Part shown: piece after piece, positions 52,460 through 61,659 of the stretch | How the letters are laid out: every line of letters starts with the position of its first letter | How positions within the stretch are numbered: position 1 is the first letter of the stretch | NCBI GenBank assembly: GCA_946122785.1 | Contig: CAMGYJ010000006.1 | Span: 39,762,066 to 39,826,065 of the forward strand | Length of the DNA: 64,000 nt | Direction: 5' to 3' | Source of the DNA: Linum tenue | Lineage: Eukaryota; Streptophyta; Magnoliopsida; Malpighiales; Linaceae | The notes under the pieces: model-generated | Seen by the model: the letters and a program-made list of their open reading frames with translations, nothing else | What the model was told of the DNA's origin: nothing | The model's database searches: none | Translations under genes and position numbers: made by a program

Positions 52460-55400
52460 CTCCTTTTCTCATTCGGGACCACAGTCATCCCGCCTTTCTT
52501 CGGGACCAGCTGAGTGGGGCTGACCCACTTGCTATCAGATATAGCAAAGATGATCCCTGCATCCATGAGCTTTACAATCTCTGCCCGGACGACTGCCTCC
52601 AAGTTAGGAGACAATCTCCTCTGTGGCTGCCTGACTGGCTTAACCTCATCCTCCATCAAAATTCTGTGGGAGCAGAAGGATGGGCTAATGCCTCTGATGT
52701 CTGTGATCTTCCATGCCATGGCTCGGGCATACTTCTGCAGCAGAGCCACCAGCCTGCTCTTCTGCTCGGGTGTCAGATCCGAGCTAATAATAACCGGGAG
52801 CTTATTCCCCTCCCGGAGAAATGCATACTCCAGGTGAGATGGGAGGGGTTTAAGCTCCAACTCTGGTGGCTCCTCCAATGATGTAGCGAGCCGGGGCGAG
52901 ATGGGGATCGGCTTGAATGGTATCTCTCGCCCCTCGATCGCAACCTTGTCCAGCTCCGCAAGCTCCCCCTCCAGCTGCACATCCTGTGATGCCTGTTCCC
53001 CTAGCAAAAGACAACGCTCAAGGAAATCATCAGTACCCGCACTCGTGATGGCGAGTGCGGTCTCAAAATCAGCAACAACATCACAGTAATCTAAATCATC
53101 ATGGAGCTGGGGGTGTTTCATATTATCAGAAACAGAGAAGGTGATTTGTTCACCCCCAGCTCTCAAAATCAGTTTTCCATCATTAACATCAATAAGCGCC
53201 TTGGCGGTGGCGAGAAAAGGTCTACCCAGTATCAATGGCACATCAACATCCTCATTTATGTCCAAAATCACAAAATCAACAGGATATGAACATGGCCCTA
53301 CTGCGACTATCAAGTCCTCTGCTATACCCCTAGGATGCACAATGGATCTATCAGCAAGCTGGATGCTCATCCTAGTATTACTGGGTTCACCTAGGCCTAG
53401 CTTCTTAAACAGTGTATATGGCATGACATTTATGCTAGCGCCTAAATCCGCCAAGGACTTCCCTACATGCAAACTACCAATCATGCAAGGGATAGTGAAA
53501 CTCCCTGGGTCTTTTCGCTTCTCTAGTAGTTTGTTCTGCAGGATGGCAGAACACTCCTCGTTTAGCATCACCGTTGACAGCTCCCCAAGCTTCCTCTTGT
53601 TGGTGAGGAGATCCTTCATGAACTTGGCATACTTGGGCATCTTTGATAATGCCTCCACGAAGGGCATGCTAATGTTTACCTGCTTCAGCATTGCCATGAA
53701 TTTGGCAAACTCAGTCTCCAGTCGGTCCTTGTGCAACCGAGTAGGAAAGGGAAGTTGTGGTACATACTTCTTCACCACTGGTTGCGGTTTAGGAGCAAGC
53801 ACCTCACCCTCTTTCTCCATTTCTTCCTGATTAGCTGGAAGTTTTGAAGCAGGGGTCTCTCTCACCTCTGCCCAAACAGGTGGATCGGCAGTCACCTTGC
53901 CACTCCTGGTTGTGATGGCACTGCAGTTGGCATTCGGGTCCTGCGGGTGAGGGATGGTCTGACCAGGCAAGGTACCTGGAGTCCTCTGAGCGACAGCCTG
54001 GGAAACACTCCCAAGCTGGGTCTGTATATCTCGTAGCACAGCCTGCGTGTTTCTCTGACCAGCTTCTAGCTCCAAGAATTTGCCTGAAGCTTTCTCCATG
54101 AATTGCTCAATGTTATTGAATTTATTTACACTAGAGGTGGCCAGAGAACCCACCAAATCTCTCAGTTCCGCCATCGGGTCACTCTGTACTGGGGCTGCAG
54201 GTGCTGCCCCTGCCTGCTGAAATGGTCGCACCTGTGACTGAGGTGGAAATGGCCCCTGTCTGGGCGGGTAGAGTGGCTGTTGTGGCTGCTGAAATTGCCC
54301 CTGTCTGGGCTGGTACAGAGGCCTCTGGAAACCAGGTGGTCCATGGGGAGCTGGTGGTTTGGGATTTGCCCCAGCCCAAGAAAAGTTAGGATGCTGGCGC
54401 CACCCCTCGTTATAGGTGTTGCTGTAGGGGTCGAAGCGCCTGGCATTACCGATGAAGTCCACCTGCTCCTGGGGGGTAGATGATTCCCTCATCGCCTGAC
54501 AGTCCTCCACGGTGTGATGGGAGCTCTCACACCACTGGCAGTGCATCGCCTGCGGCTGTCCTGTACCTACAATCAAACTAGAACGATCGATAGCTGAAAC
54601 CAGCTTCGATACCACCCGCACCAAATCAGATGACTGGGTGCCCACAGCATGCACACCCCGTCCTGGTGCTCGTCCCGATCTCCTGGCAGTGCCCCAATCG
54701 TACCCGTTCTCCGCCATCTCCTCAAAGAGTTGATTCAGCTGTTGCGGGGTTTTGGTCAGCATGTTCCCACCACAAACCGAGTCAATCAGCTGCTTGTCCT
54801 CCGGGAAGAGGGCGTGATAGAAGGTGCCCACCTTGAAAGCATCATTGAAACCATGATTGGGACACCTGAGAAAGAGACTGGTGTATCTCTCCCAAGCATC
54901 CCTGATGGTCTCATCCTCATCCTGAGCAAAATGTGTAATTTGCTTCTGCAGGTCAGCTGTCTTGGATGGAGGATGGTAGCGGGTGAGGAACTTGTCCGCC
55001 AGGTTGGCGAACGTGGTGATGGAGCCCGGAGGACGAGTGTCTAGCCACTCTTTGGCTTGCCCCTCCAGAGTAAATGGGAAGTACCTCAGCTGGATGGCAT
55101 CTGCTGGTACCCCATTGATCTTGATTCCATCGATGAGCTCGTGGAATCGCCTGAGATGTGATCGGGGGCACTCTCCCTCCTTACCACGGAACACCACTGA
55201 ACCGCGCAGCATGGTGATTACTGAGGTGCTCACCTCAAAATTGTTGGCTGGGACATGAGGGTGTTGAATGGGTGACCTCATGTCCGCAGCTCTAGCGGTC
55301 CAGTAGGATCCCATGGTCTGCTCATCTGGATTGATCACATCATGGTTCTGTGGATCAGCCATCTCTTCTTCTTCTTCGATCTGCAGCTGTGATAGCGCCT

Positions 55401-55503
55401 CCTCCGCAGCCAGTCGCGCCTTTAGAGCCCGTTTGAAGTTCCTGCAGGTTCGTTCAAGCTCCTGGTCTAATGGTAGTAGATCTCCCGACTGGCTACGGGT
55501 CAT
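52456..55503 (-). CDS. gag-pol: M gag - protease - start of RT (1015-codon frame)
   Basis: Start ATG 55503 (MTRSQSGDLLPLDQELE), about 120 bases after the primer-binding site. Residues 90-280: capsid ('GIKINGVPADAIQLRYFPFT', 'EWLDTRPPGSITTFANLADK'). CCHC knuckle: Cys 322, Cys 325, His 330, Cys 335. Residues 380-440: Pro/Gln repeats ('YQPRQGQF', 'YPPRQGPF'). Residues 655-790: protease with D686-L-G-A-S and 'LILGRPFLATAKALID'. Residues 880-1010: N-terminal RT ('WKITDIRGISPSFC', 'PQRRLSPNLEAVVRAEIVKL'). One continuous frame, as usual in Athila. It ends at a frameshift inside RT, 4 bases beyond the start of the next frame. Confidence 0.9.
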   Translation of the reverse strand: MTRSQSGDLLPLDQELERTCRNFKRALKARLAAEEALSQLQIEEEEEMADPQNHDVINPDEQTMGSYWTARAADMRSPIQHPHVPANNFEVSTSVITMLRGSVVFRGKEGECPRSHLRRFHELIDGIKINGVPADAIQLRYFPFTLEGQAKEWLDTRPPGSITTFANLADKFLTRYHPPSKTADLQKQITHFAQDEDETIRDAWERYTSLFLRCPNHGFNDAFKVGTFYHALFPEDKQLIDSVCGGNMLTKTPQQLNQLFEEMAENGYDWGTARRSGRAPGRGVHAVGTQSSDLVRVVSKLVSAIDRSSLIVGTGQPQAMHCQWCESSHHTVEDCQAMRESSTPQEQVDFIGNARRFDPYSNTYNEGWRQHPNFSWAGANPKPPAPHGPPGFQRPLYQPRQGQFQQPQQPLYPPRQGPFPPQSQVRPFQQAGAAPAAPVQSDPMAELRDLVGSLATSSVNKFNNIEQFMEKASGKFLELEAGQRNTQAVLRDIQTQLGSVSQAVAQRTPGTLPGQTIPHPQDPNANCSAITTRSGKVTADPPVWAEVRETPASKLPANQEEMEKEGEVLAPKPQPVVKKYVPQLPFPTRLHKDRLETEFAKFMAMLKQVNISMPFVEALSKMPKYAKFMKDLLTNKRKLGELSTVMLNEECSAILQNKLLEKRKDPGSFTIPCMIGSLHVGKSLADLGASINVMPYTLFKKLGLGEPSNTRMSIQLADRSIVHPRGIAEDLIVAVGPCSYPVDFVILDINEDVDVPLILGRPFLATAKALIDVNDGKLILRAGGEQITFSVSDNMKHPQLHDDLDYCDVVADFETALAITSAGTDDFLERCLLLGEQASQDVQLEGELAELDKVAIEGREIPFKPIPISPRLATSLEEPPELELKPLPSHLEYAFLREGNKLPVIISSDLTPEQKSRLVALLQKYARAMAWKITDIRGISPSFCSHRILMEDEVKPVRQPQRRLSPNLEAVVRAEIVKLMDAGIIFAISDSKWVSPTQLVPKKGGMTVVPNEKRS

Positions 55504-55624
55504 GCACTACCTGCACACAATCAGCAGAAGCAACCCGTGAAGGCACACAGGTGGAAGAGATAAAATGCAATAAAGAAAAAGCTAGAGTAACAAATGCTCA
55601 CGTTTCCCCAATAACCTAGAGGCT

Positions 55625-55641
55625 CCCCGGCAATGGCGCCA
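55625..55641 (-). other. Primer-binding site (tRNA-Asp), M
   Basis: Minus strand TGGCGCCATTGCCGGGG, 16 of 17 to the tRNA-Asp complement, 6 bases from the LTR end. Confidence 0.88.
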
Positions 55642-55647
55642 AAAACT

Positions 55648-57036
55648 TGACACGCCAAAACACAACACCAAACTGCGACCAAGTGTAATCGCAGTCCGCG
55701 AATGCAGTAACATGCAAGTTCTATTATCAACCCGGGGTCTAGATCTACTGCTTACTCCGTGATTGTCTATTATCTAGCCAACTAATTCGATTGATTGTTG
55801 TTTAAAGCCAAAGCAGTAAGAAAGCAGGAAATGGTTCGGTTTTCTTAAGCAGGAAAGAGTCACTCAGGAATGATTCCCCCTAGCCCCTTAGTTAGGTTCA
55901 ATTGTAATTCCCCTGGGTTGATTCACTGTTGATTAGACTGCAGAAGATCCGACAGTAGCTTGGAATCTCTTAAGATGACCAAGCCCTTTCAGTCTAACTA
56001 CTCGACAGACGACTAGTCTTCACTGGGTTAGAAAGCTGAGGCTATGAACACAGAACTCCACTACTGGAATTGAATTCCAGTACAAAGCAGTAAACTGGCT
56101 AACTCTCGTATAACCAATCTCCTACTATCGAATGAAGAGGCTCTAACAACCTAATCAGATTCTATCTATCTCAGGTTGCAGCAGAAATCGAGAAAAGCTT
56201 ATCAGACTTCAATCAATTCAATAAACATGCATCATTCGATTAAAACCAAACAGTATAATCATCCCAAGTCATTACAATCAAATCCCTAACACAAGGAACT
56301 AGGGTTCTTCATACCCAAGTGAGAGAAAGGTTCTACTCCATAGAGAGAGAAAGGAAAACAGAAATCAGAGTAGTCATACTCATAAAGATGAGGAAAATCT
56401 GCTCTGGGATGTCAATCTTCACTCCTGGGGATGCAATCTGGGCTTCAATGGTGAGAAATCCACTCCAAATAGCTCCTAGGGTTTATTCTTCGCTCTTTCT
56501 CTCTCTAAAACTCTGTTTTTGCTCTAGAAACTTGAATCCTTCTTCCTTGGCTCGAATCTGCCTCCAAAAACCCGACTCTGGGGGAAATACGGGCAGAATT
56601 ACGGCCGTAATCACGGCCTGCCCGTAAATCGCCCCAAAACGCACGTTTCAATTTACTCTGAAGGAGGAGGATCTACGCCCGTAATTCAGCAATTACCGCC
56701 AGTATTTTTGGAATTACGGTCGTAATTCTAGGGATGCTTGCCCGTAATTTTAGTGCCGAGGGGAATTCTTGGGAAAATAGTCTCGGCAATGGTTTTACGG
56801 GCATGCCCTGACCAATTACGGTCGTAATTTGGCAGGGGCTGCCCGTAATTTGTCTTGTGAATCGCCATCTGACCTCCAAATGACCCGAAACTTGCGCCTA
56901 TGCACCTCTTTACTTGCTAGGACCTGAAATACGACAAAACAACACAACCTAGCGTAAAATATGCCAAGGAACAATCAATTCGAGCCAAAATGGACAGGAA
57001 ACCAGAGTGAAAACACGTGCAAATACGATGCTATCA
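55648..57036 (-). repeat. M 5' LTR (complete, 1389 bp)
   Basis: Minus strand from TGATAGCATCGTATTTGC (57036) to TTTTGGCGTGTCA (55648). Palindrome units at 56585-56860 lie in the first third, as in the other LTRs. The transcription start should lie below about 56580; I see no strong TATA box. Confidence 0.88.
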
Positions 57037-57041
57037 GCGCC

Positions 57042-57173
57042 GTAGCCAAGGAGCAATGGTCTATTATTTTTAACAAGTCACTTAGTGTTACTCTAGCATT
57101 TTCTATCTGGACTTTTGTTTCATTATGTGTTTTACCGTTTTGTGTTTATTGACCCACTCTTCGCTTGAAGGGT

Positions 57174-57213
<40 letters not shown>

Positions 57214-57254
57214 ATTCTCCTTTTTAGTATTTTTGTGTTTGTAGGTATTGGATC
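57042..57254 (+). other. F leader with (GT)18 microsatellite
   Basis: Rest of the F primer-binding site and 5' leader; similar to the F' leader at 59970-60121 (GACCCACTCTT..TTGAAGGGTGGT against TACCCACTCTT..TAGAAGGGTGGT). A GT repeat of 18 units occupies 57175-57210. Confidence 0.65.
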
Positions 57255-57274
57255 ATGGATCCTTATGATTTCAC

Positions 57275-58884
57275 TGACTCGCTCTAACTATCATAATAAA
57301 ATCCCACCTAAGGTCCAAGTATAAACCTTAGATGGGTGCAATATAGGGCAAGTATGTTTAAATATCGACCCGGGCCGGTCCATGTACCGCTACTTTGACC
57401 ATTTGAAACATTATCTAGAAGATTGTTTTTGGTGAAAACAAAGGTCTAAAACTAAATAGCTTTGCAAAGGTAAAATGGATTTAACTCTAGTTGAGAAAGC
57501 TTCACCCGGGTGTTGCTCTCCCTAGTTAACAATTATGAATTGAAGAATCGATCGACCATGTGTGGTTAGGGGTCATAAACTGCAGGGAAGCCTAATAAGC
57601 AGCCAAAGCTACCCTCTTAGCCTCTAGGTTGAGGAATGAGATACGATCCAAGCCACTAATGTGACCCTCTCAACCTATCAACTAAAGAATGGTTAGACTT
57701 CACCCTCGAATTAGAGTTTGCACGGCCACCCACAACCAAACCCTAAGTGCTAATGTGAAATAGGAGGTTTTCCCTTTAACTAACCTAGAATAGGGGTCAT
57801 AGAATGCCTAAGGAAACCCATCTCTAATATAGCCTCTTAAGTTAATAAGGGTTCTCTCTAAACTAGCTTAGGAGGCATTGAATGCCCAAGGAAACCCATC
57901 TCGATATGAGCCTCTTAGATTAAGAAGGGTTATCTCTAAACTAATTTAGGAGGGATTGAATGCCCAACGAAACCCGGCTCGAATCGAGCTCCTCTGGTAA
58001 AGGAGGTTTCCTCTCTAAACTATCATAGGAGGCATGATATGCCCAAGAACACCCATCTCAAATTGAGCCTCCTAACCTAAGAAGGTCTCCTCTCTAAGTT
58101 AATTAGAATGGCAATTAGATGGATAGGCTTGCACACAACACAATCATTTCTGATTAATACTTCACATTCACATTAAAACACAACCACACACGAATCATTC
58201 AATTCATACAAGAGAGGGAAAAGGAAACCATCAAGAAGATGTAATCCTTGCTCCTTGTGCTGAAGAAATCCTCCTTTGGGGAAGGAATTCCCAAAACCTT
58301 GCTTAGAGATGAAACCCTAGCTTTTCCTCTTCTTTGGTTCATCACTTTCTCACTCTAAAATCTGAAGAAGGCGAATTTTCTCACGCTAGGTCTCTCTCCC
58401 TCTTCTTCCTTTAAGCATTCCTTTTAAGTGGATATCGCGCCCAGTTCACGGCTTGAGTTCACGGTCATGAACAATGAAACGCGTTCGTGAACTCTGTGCT
58501 GCGACCAAAACTCACCGCTTCGTTGGCTCGGGTTCACGGTCAGTGGCCTTTCTTCACGGTCTTAGTGACCGTGAACAGCTTGGGCGTCAGTAACCTGCAA
58601 ACCCTCTCTGTTCGCTCCTTGCTTCACAGGTCATGGCTCCAGTTCATAGTCCTGTAAGACCGTGAACTCCAACGTCTGCCCGTGAACAGCGGCTGTCTCC
58701 ACCTCTTTGCCCGGTCTTTGCTCCTTTGCTTCCAACTTTCGACTTCGGGTTTGGTTTTACCTGTTAGTATCTAAAACTCACTAAAACACAAGCAACCTCA
58801 CATAAAACCAACCATTTTGGAGTACAATTGCAACAAGCGTCAAAGAGAATCAGGGATTAAAGGTGTACAATAATGCCCGAATCA
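57275..58884 (-). mobile_element. Solo LTR, family A, in the F ORF
   Basis: Minus strand from TGATTCGGGCATTATTG (58884) to GTTAGAGCGAGTCA (57275); TTCAC is duplicated perfectly (57270-57274, 58885-58889). It carries GTTCACGG words at 58440-58690 and is close to the A2 LTR at 9496. Longer than other A LTRs because of four 78-base repeats. Confidence 0.9.
57792..58105. repeat. Tandem repeat, 4 x ~78 bp, within the solo LTR
   Basis: Units begin at 57792, 57870, 57948 and 58027, each with AATGCCCAAGGAAACCCATC-like sequence. Each unit includes a small CTC...GAG inverted repeat with changing centre (CTCGATATGAG, CTCGAATCGAG, CTCAAATTGAG). Confidence 0.8.
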
Positions 58885-59611
58885 TTCACCCAAGTGCGGG
58901 GGTATCCACCACCACCCAAGAGTGGTTACCCCGAAACTTCATGGGACGATCAATGTGGGGGAATTAAAGGATTCGGGTTCTACTACCAACCTCCCTTCCA
59001 AGAAGAGCAACCATGCTCATGGGGATACTAAGAAGCTTCCCCATATCAAGAGGGTTTCCCTCCACAACTCGACGTGAAATCCAAGTTGGAGTTGGCCATA
59101 GAGACTTTCATGGGACAAACCTCGAGATCATGTGCCACTCCAAAGCCAAAGCCAAAGAGTGAATTAGAGCTCATGGTGGAGCGATTTGCCCGGGGCACCG
59201 ATGAAGGGTTCTCTAGCACAGACGTTCCAATGGCCTACCTTCCGGTTTGACACTAGAAAAGACGGTGACACGAGCTTGTGCACGCTATCGCCTCTCACAA
59301 TTGGAAGAAGAAGTGGATATTGGAGGGGAGGTCAATAAAGACTATGAGGAACAAGAATTACTCATCCCGGAGAACTTCCATGGTAAGGAGGATCAAGAGT
59401 TTCTCATTCGCGACTCTCATCATTTTCCCCTTACTGAGACCAACTTTGAAGACCAAGTCGCGAGGGTAGAGGAGCAAGAGAATGCATGGTAATTTTCCCT
59501 CAAAACTGTGCTTGAAGACATGGATGCGAAGGAGAGAGAAGAGGTTGTGGAAGAGGAAGTGAAAATTGAAGAAAGGGAAGATCTTTATTGTTCCCAAGGG
59601 GAGGAACAGTA

Positions 59612-59946
59612 GTGTTATTGAGTAGAGCACTACCCATCCATCGATTCTCCGTTCCGGGTCATTTCCAAGGGAGTCCATCTCCAAACATTAGTGTTATTGA
59701 GTCGATCGAGCCAAAGTGAGCTCCAACCTTGTAAATAGCTAGGTTAGTGGTTAGCTAGGTTAGTTAGCTTAGTTTTATTAATCACCATCCTAGGATTGGC
59801 TAGATAACGAACCCTAAACCTGAAGTAGGGTAGGCCTAGATCCCCGTGGTACGATAAATTTTTATTGCTTGCTTGCCCTATGCTACACCCGATCGGCGGT
59901 TATACTTGGCCGTCGATTGGGATGTTGTAGTTAGAACGAGTGAAGT
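59612..59946 (+). repeat. F' 5' LTR, 3' end only
   Basis: Homology with the F ORF stops near 59611. The last part contains GCTAGATAACGAACC and CCCGATCGGCGGTTATACTT, equivalents of the conserved LTR 3' third in other families (GCTAGATAATG, CCCGATTAAGGTTTATACTT). It ends GAACGAGTGA where others have GAGTCA. Confidence 0.55.
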
Positions 59947-59949
59947 TTT

Positions 59950-59966
59950 TGTCGCCGTTATCGGGG
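59950..59966 (+). other. Primer-binding site, F' (degenerate)
   Basis: TGTCGCCGTTATCGGGG, 15 of 17 to the tRNA-Asp complement. Confidence 0.7.
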
Positions 59967-60121
59967 AACCATTCTAGGTTATTTGAAAAAGGGTTAGGTC
60001 GTCAATTTAGCCGTTTTGTGCTTCGTGTTGTGTTTTGTTTACCCACTCTTCTCTTAGAAGGGTGGTTTGTGTTTGTTTGATTTGGTTTTTTTTTGTGTTT
60101 TGTTTGTGTAGGTTATGTATC

Positions 60122-61304
60122 ATGAATCCCAATGGCTTCTACAATAGGTGGGAGTATCCACAACCACCCGAATGGGGGTACCGCGGAGCTGCATGGAGTG
60201 AACAAGAAGGGGGAAGCCAAAAATTCGGGTTCTATTACCACCCCCCCCCCCCCAAGAAGAACAACCATACCAATGGGGGTATCAAGAGGCTTCCCCATAC
60301 GAAGAAAACCTCCCTCCACAAACCGAGGAGAAATCCAAGTTGGAGTTGGCAATGGAGGCTTTCATGGGGCATTCCTCAAGACCATGTGCCACTCCGCAAC
60401 CGCAGCCAAAGAGAAAATTGGAGCTCTTGGTGGAGCAGTTTGTTCGAGGCACCGACGAAGAGTGCTCAAGCTTGGATCTCCCACAACCCACGGAGAAGTC
60501 CAAGTTGGAGCTTATCGTGGAGAAATTTGTAAGAACAAGCTCCAACACGGATTTCTAGCCCCTCCCTTCCCCCGGTTTGACACTAGAAGAGAAGGTGGCA
60601 CGTGCTTGTGCAAGCTATCGCCTCTCATCATTGGAGGTGAGAACCAACAAGAAGGTTGCATTGATGACTCCCATCACTTTCCCCTTCCCGGGAGCAACTT
60701 TGAAGACAAAGTCACGAGTGTGGAGGAGCAAGAGAATCCTTTCTATGATCTTGCATGACATCTGTCCCTCCAAACAGTTCTTAAAGACATAAATGGGAAG
60801 GAGAAAGAAGACGTTGAAGAGGAGGAAGTAAGCATTGAAGAAGGAGAAGATCTTGATTATTCCCAAGGGGAAGAACACATTGAAGAAGAAGGAAGGGAGG
60901 TTGAAGAAGAAGAAGAAGAAGAAGGTGCAAGTGGAGTCCAAGATGAGGACGAGGTCAAGGTGGATGAAGCATACACAAGTTACGAGGGAGATGAAAGCTT
61001 CCCACCCGACCTCGATGTGCTTTTGGAGAAGGACCCATTTGCGACTCTTTGCCAAGCCAAGGCCAAACCATCGGCAATCCCTCTTGGTGGATGCGATGGT
61101 GGTAAATCGATGATGCACTACATGGTATGGGGCAAAGAGAAAGAAGGAGAAGGAAAGAAGGAGAGGTCTCGTTGGTGGAGCCTCATGACAACTAAAGTTC
61201 ACGACCCTTCAATCATGGACTTGTCCAATGCTCGTGACTTGAGACATCACCTCGCCGACGAGAACCTCAACTTCAAAGAAGTTCTAGGGTGGACCGAAAC
61301 TTGA
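60122..61304 (+). pseudogene. F' KLEL-repeat ORF (non-gag)
   Basis: Start ATG 60122 (MNPNGFYNRWEYPQPPEWGY), ending 'KFGFYYHPPPP' at a run of 13 C (60241-60253), where the frame changes. Then three repeats of 25-29 residues: KSKLELAMEAFMGHSS, KRKLELLVEQFVRGTD, KSKLELIVEKFVRTSS, each an amphipathic-looking helix followed by a Ser/Pro linker. Stop near 60556, then 'LTLEEKVARACASYRLSSLE', a long Glu-rich stretch (60830-60990) and a conserved-looking end ('DPFATLCQAKAKPSAIPLGG', 'RDLRHHLADENLNFKEVLGW', stop 61302). It is not gag, protease or pol; function unknown. It occupies the gag-pol position. Confidence 0.65.
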
Positions 61305-61342
61305 GGAGCAACAGTCTGGCTCACGATGTTAAAGAAGCGCTT

Positions 61343-61360
61343 GGTGGGAGGCAACCCAAC
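61343..61360 (+). promoter_or_regulatory. Post-pol hairpin, AGGCAA loop (F' copy)
   Basis: GGTGGG-AGGCAA-CCCAAC, five of six pairs, preceded by AAAGAAGCGCTT. It is kept although pol itself is absent. Confidence 0.65.
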
Positions 61361-61548
61361 CATTCCATCGGTTTGTTTTCATTTTGCTTCAATAAGACGA
61401 CCATTTGAAGAGGTTTTGGTGGTGTTATGGACGTGACCACGCTCTTCCGGATCCCACCCGCCCTCCATTCCCGAGCACAAACATTCACAACTTGACCGGT
61501 AACATAGTTTTATCCCCTTATTTTACGCCATTGAGGGCAATGTCGAGC

Positions 61549-61563
61549 TTAAGTGTGGTGGGG
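61549..61563 (+). promoter_or_regulatory. Internal polypurine-like tract, F'
   Basis: TTAAGTGTGGTGGGG after TTGAGGGCAATGTCG (61531-61545), matching B 26997-27033. Confidence 0.5.
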
Positions 61564-61630
61564 TAGTCCATTATGCTTGTGTGTGTGAATGTTTGGCGTG
61601 ATTTTGAATGCACATAGCATAGTTGTATGC

Positions 61631-61659
61631 CCAAATTTTTAAAATTTGAGGACTCCAAG
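61631..61659 (+). other. Conserved A/T block, F'
   Basis: CCAAATTTTTAAAATTTGAG followed by GACTCCAAG, matching B 27089-27116. Confidence 0.5.

Larger units (their letters stand above)
47851..57036 (-). mobile_element. Athila-lineage element M, the most intact element
   Basis: Perfect 5-bp duplication GCGCC (47846-47850, 57037-57041). Full 5' LTR (55648-57036), tRNA-Asp primer-binding site, 1015-codon gag-protease-RT frame, 656-codon RT-RNase H-integrase frame, post-pol hairpin, palindrome array, leader and a start of the downstream ORF. The 3' LTR lacks its first ~410 bases and the polypurine tract. The LTRs differ by 4 bases in their first 75, so insertion is not very recent. It cannot move by itself, but it is the youngest in its stack because nothing is inserted in it. 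Confidence 0.9.
46119..59611 (+). mobile_element. Athila-type non-autonomous element F, with M and a solo LTR nested
   Basis: The 5' LTR 46119-47837 is inserted in E after GGGCC (46114-46118). The primer-binding site is cut by M. The interior resumes at 57042 with a leader and an ORF start (57255), is cut by a solo LTR (57275-58884) and continues to about 59611, where it is joined to the LTR end of a second element F'. No 3' LTR of F is identified in the window. It encodes the KLEL-repeat protein rather than gag. Confidence 0.65.
57255..59611 (+). pseudogene. F KLEL-repeat ORF (non-gag), split by a solo LTR
   Basis: It starts ATG 57255 (MDPYDFT) and, after the solo LTR and the TTCAC duplication, continues at 58890 ('QVRGYPPPPKSGYPETSWDD', 'GFGFYYQPPFQEEQ'), then 'KSKLELAIETFMGQTSRSCA' and 'KSELELMVERFARGTDEGFS' to about 59250. 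A further acidic part follows ('EEVVEEEVKIEEREDLY'). Stops occur near 59030 and 59250. It is homologous to 60122-61304. No gag, protease or RT motif; no family recognised. Confidence 0.6.

Noticed and set aside
53141..53830. 229-codon plus-strand frame in M
   Set aside because: Shadow of the gag-protease frame on the other strand; no independent domain.
57175..57210. (GT)18 as a functional element
   Set aside because: Ordinary microsatellite in an untranslated leader; noted but without evidence of a role.
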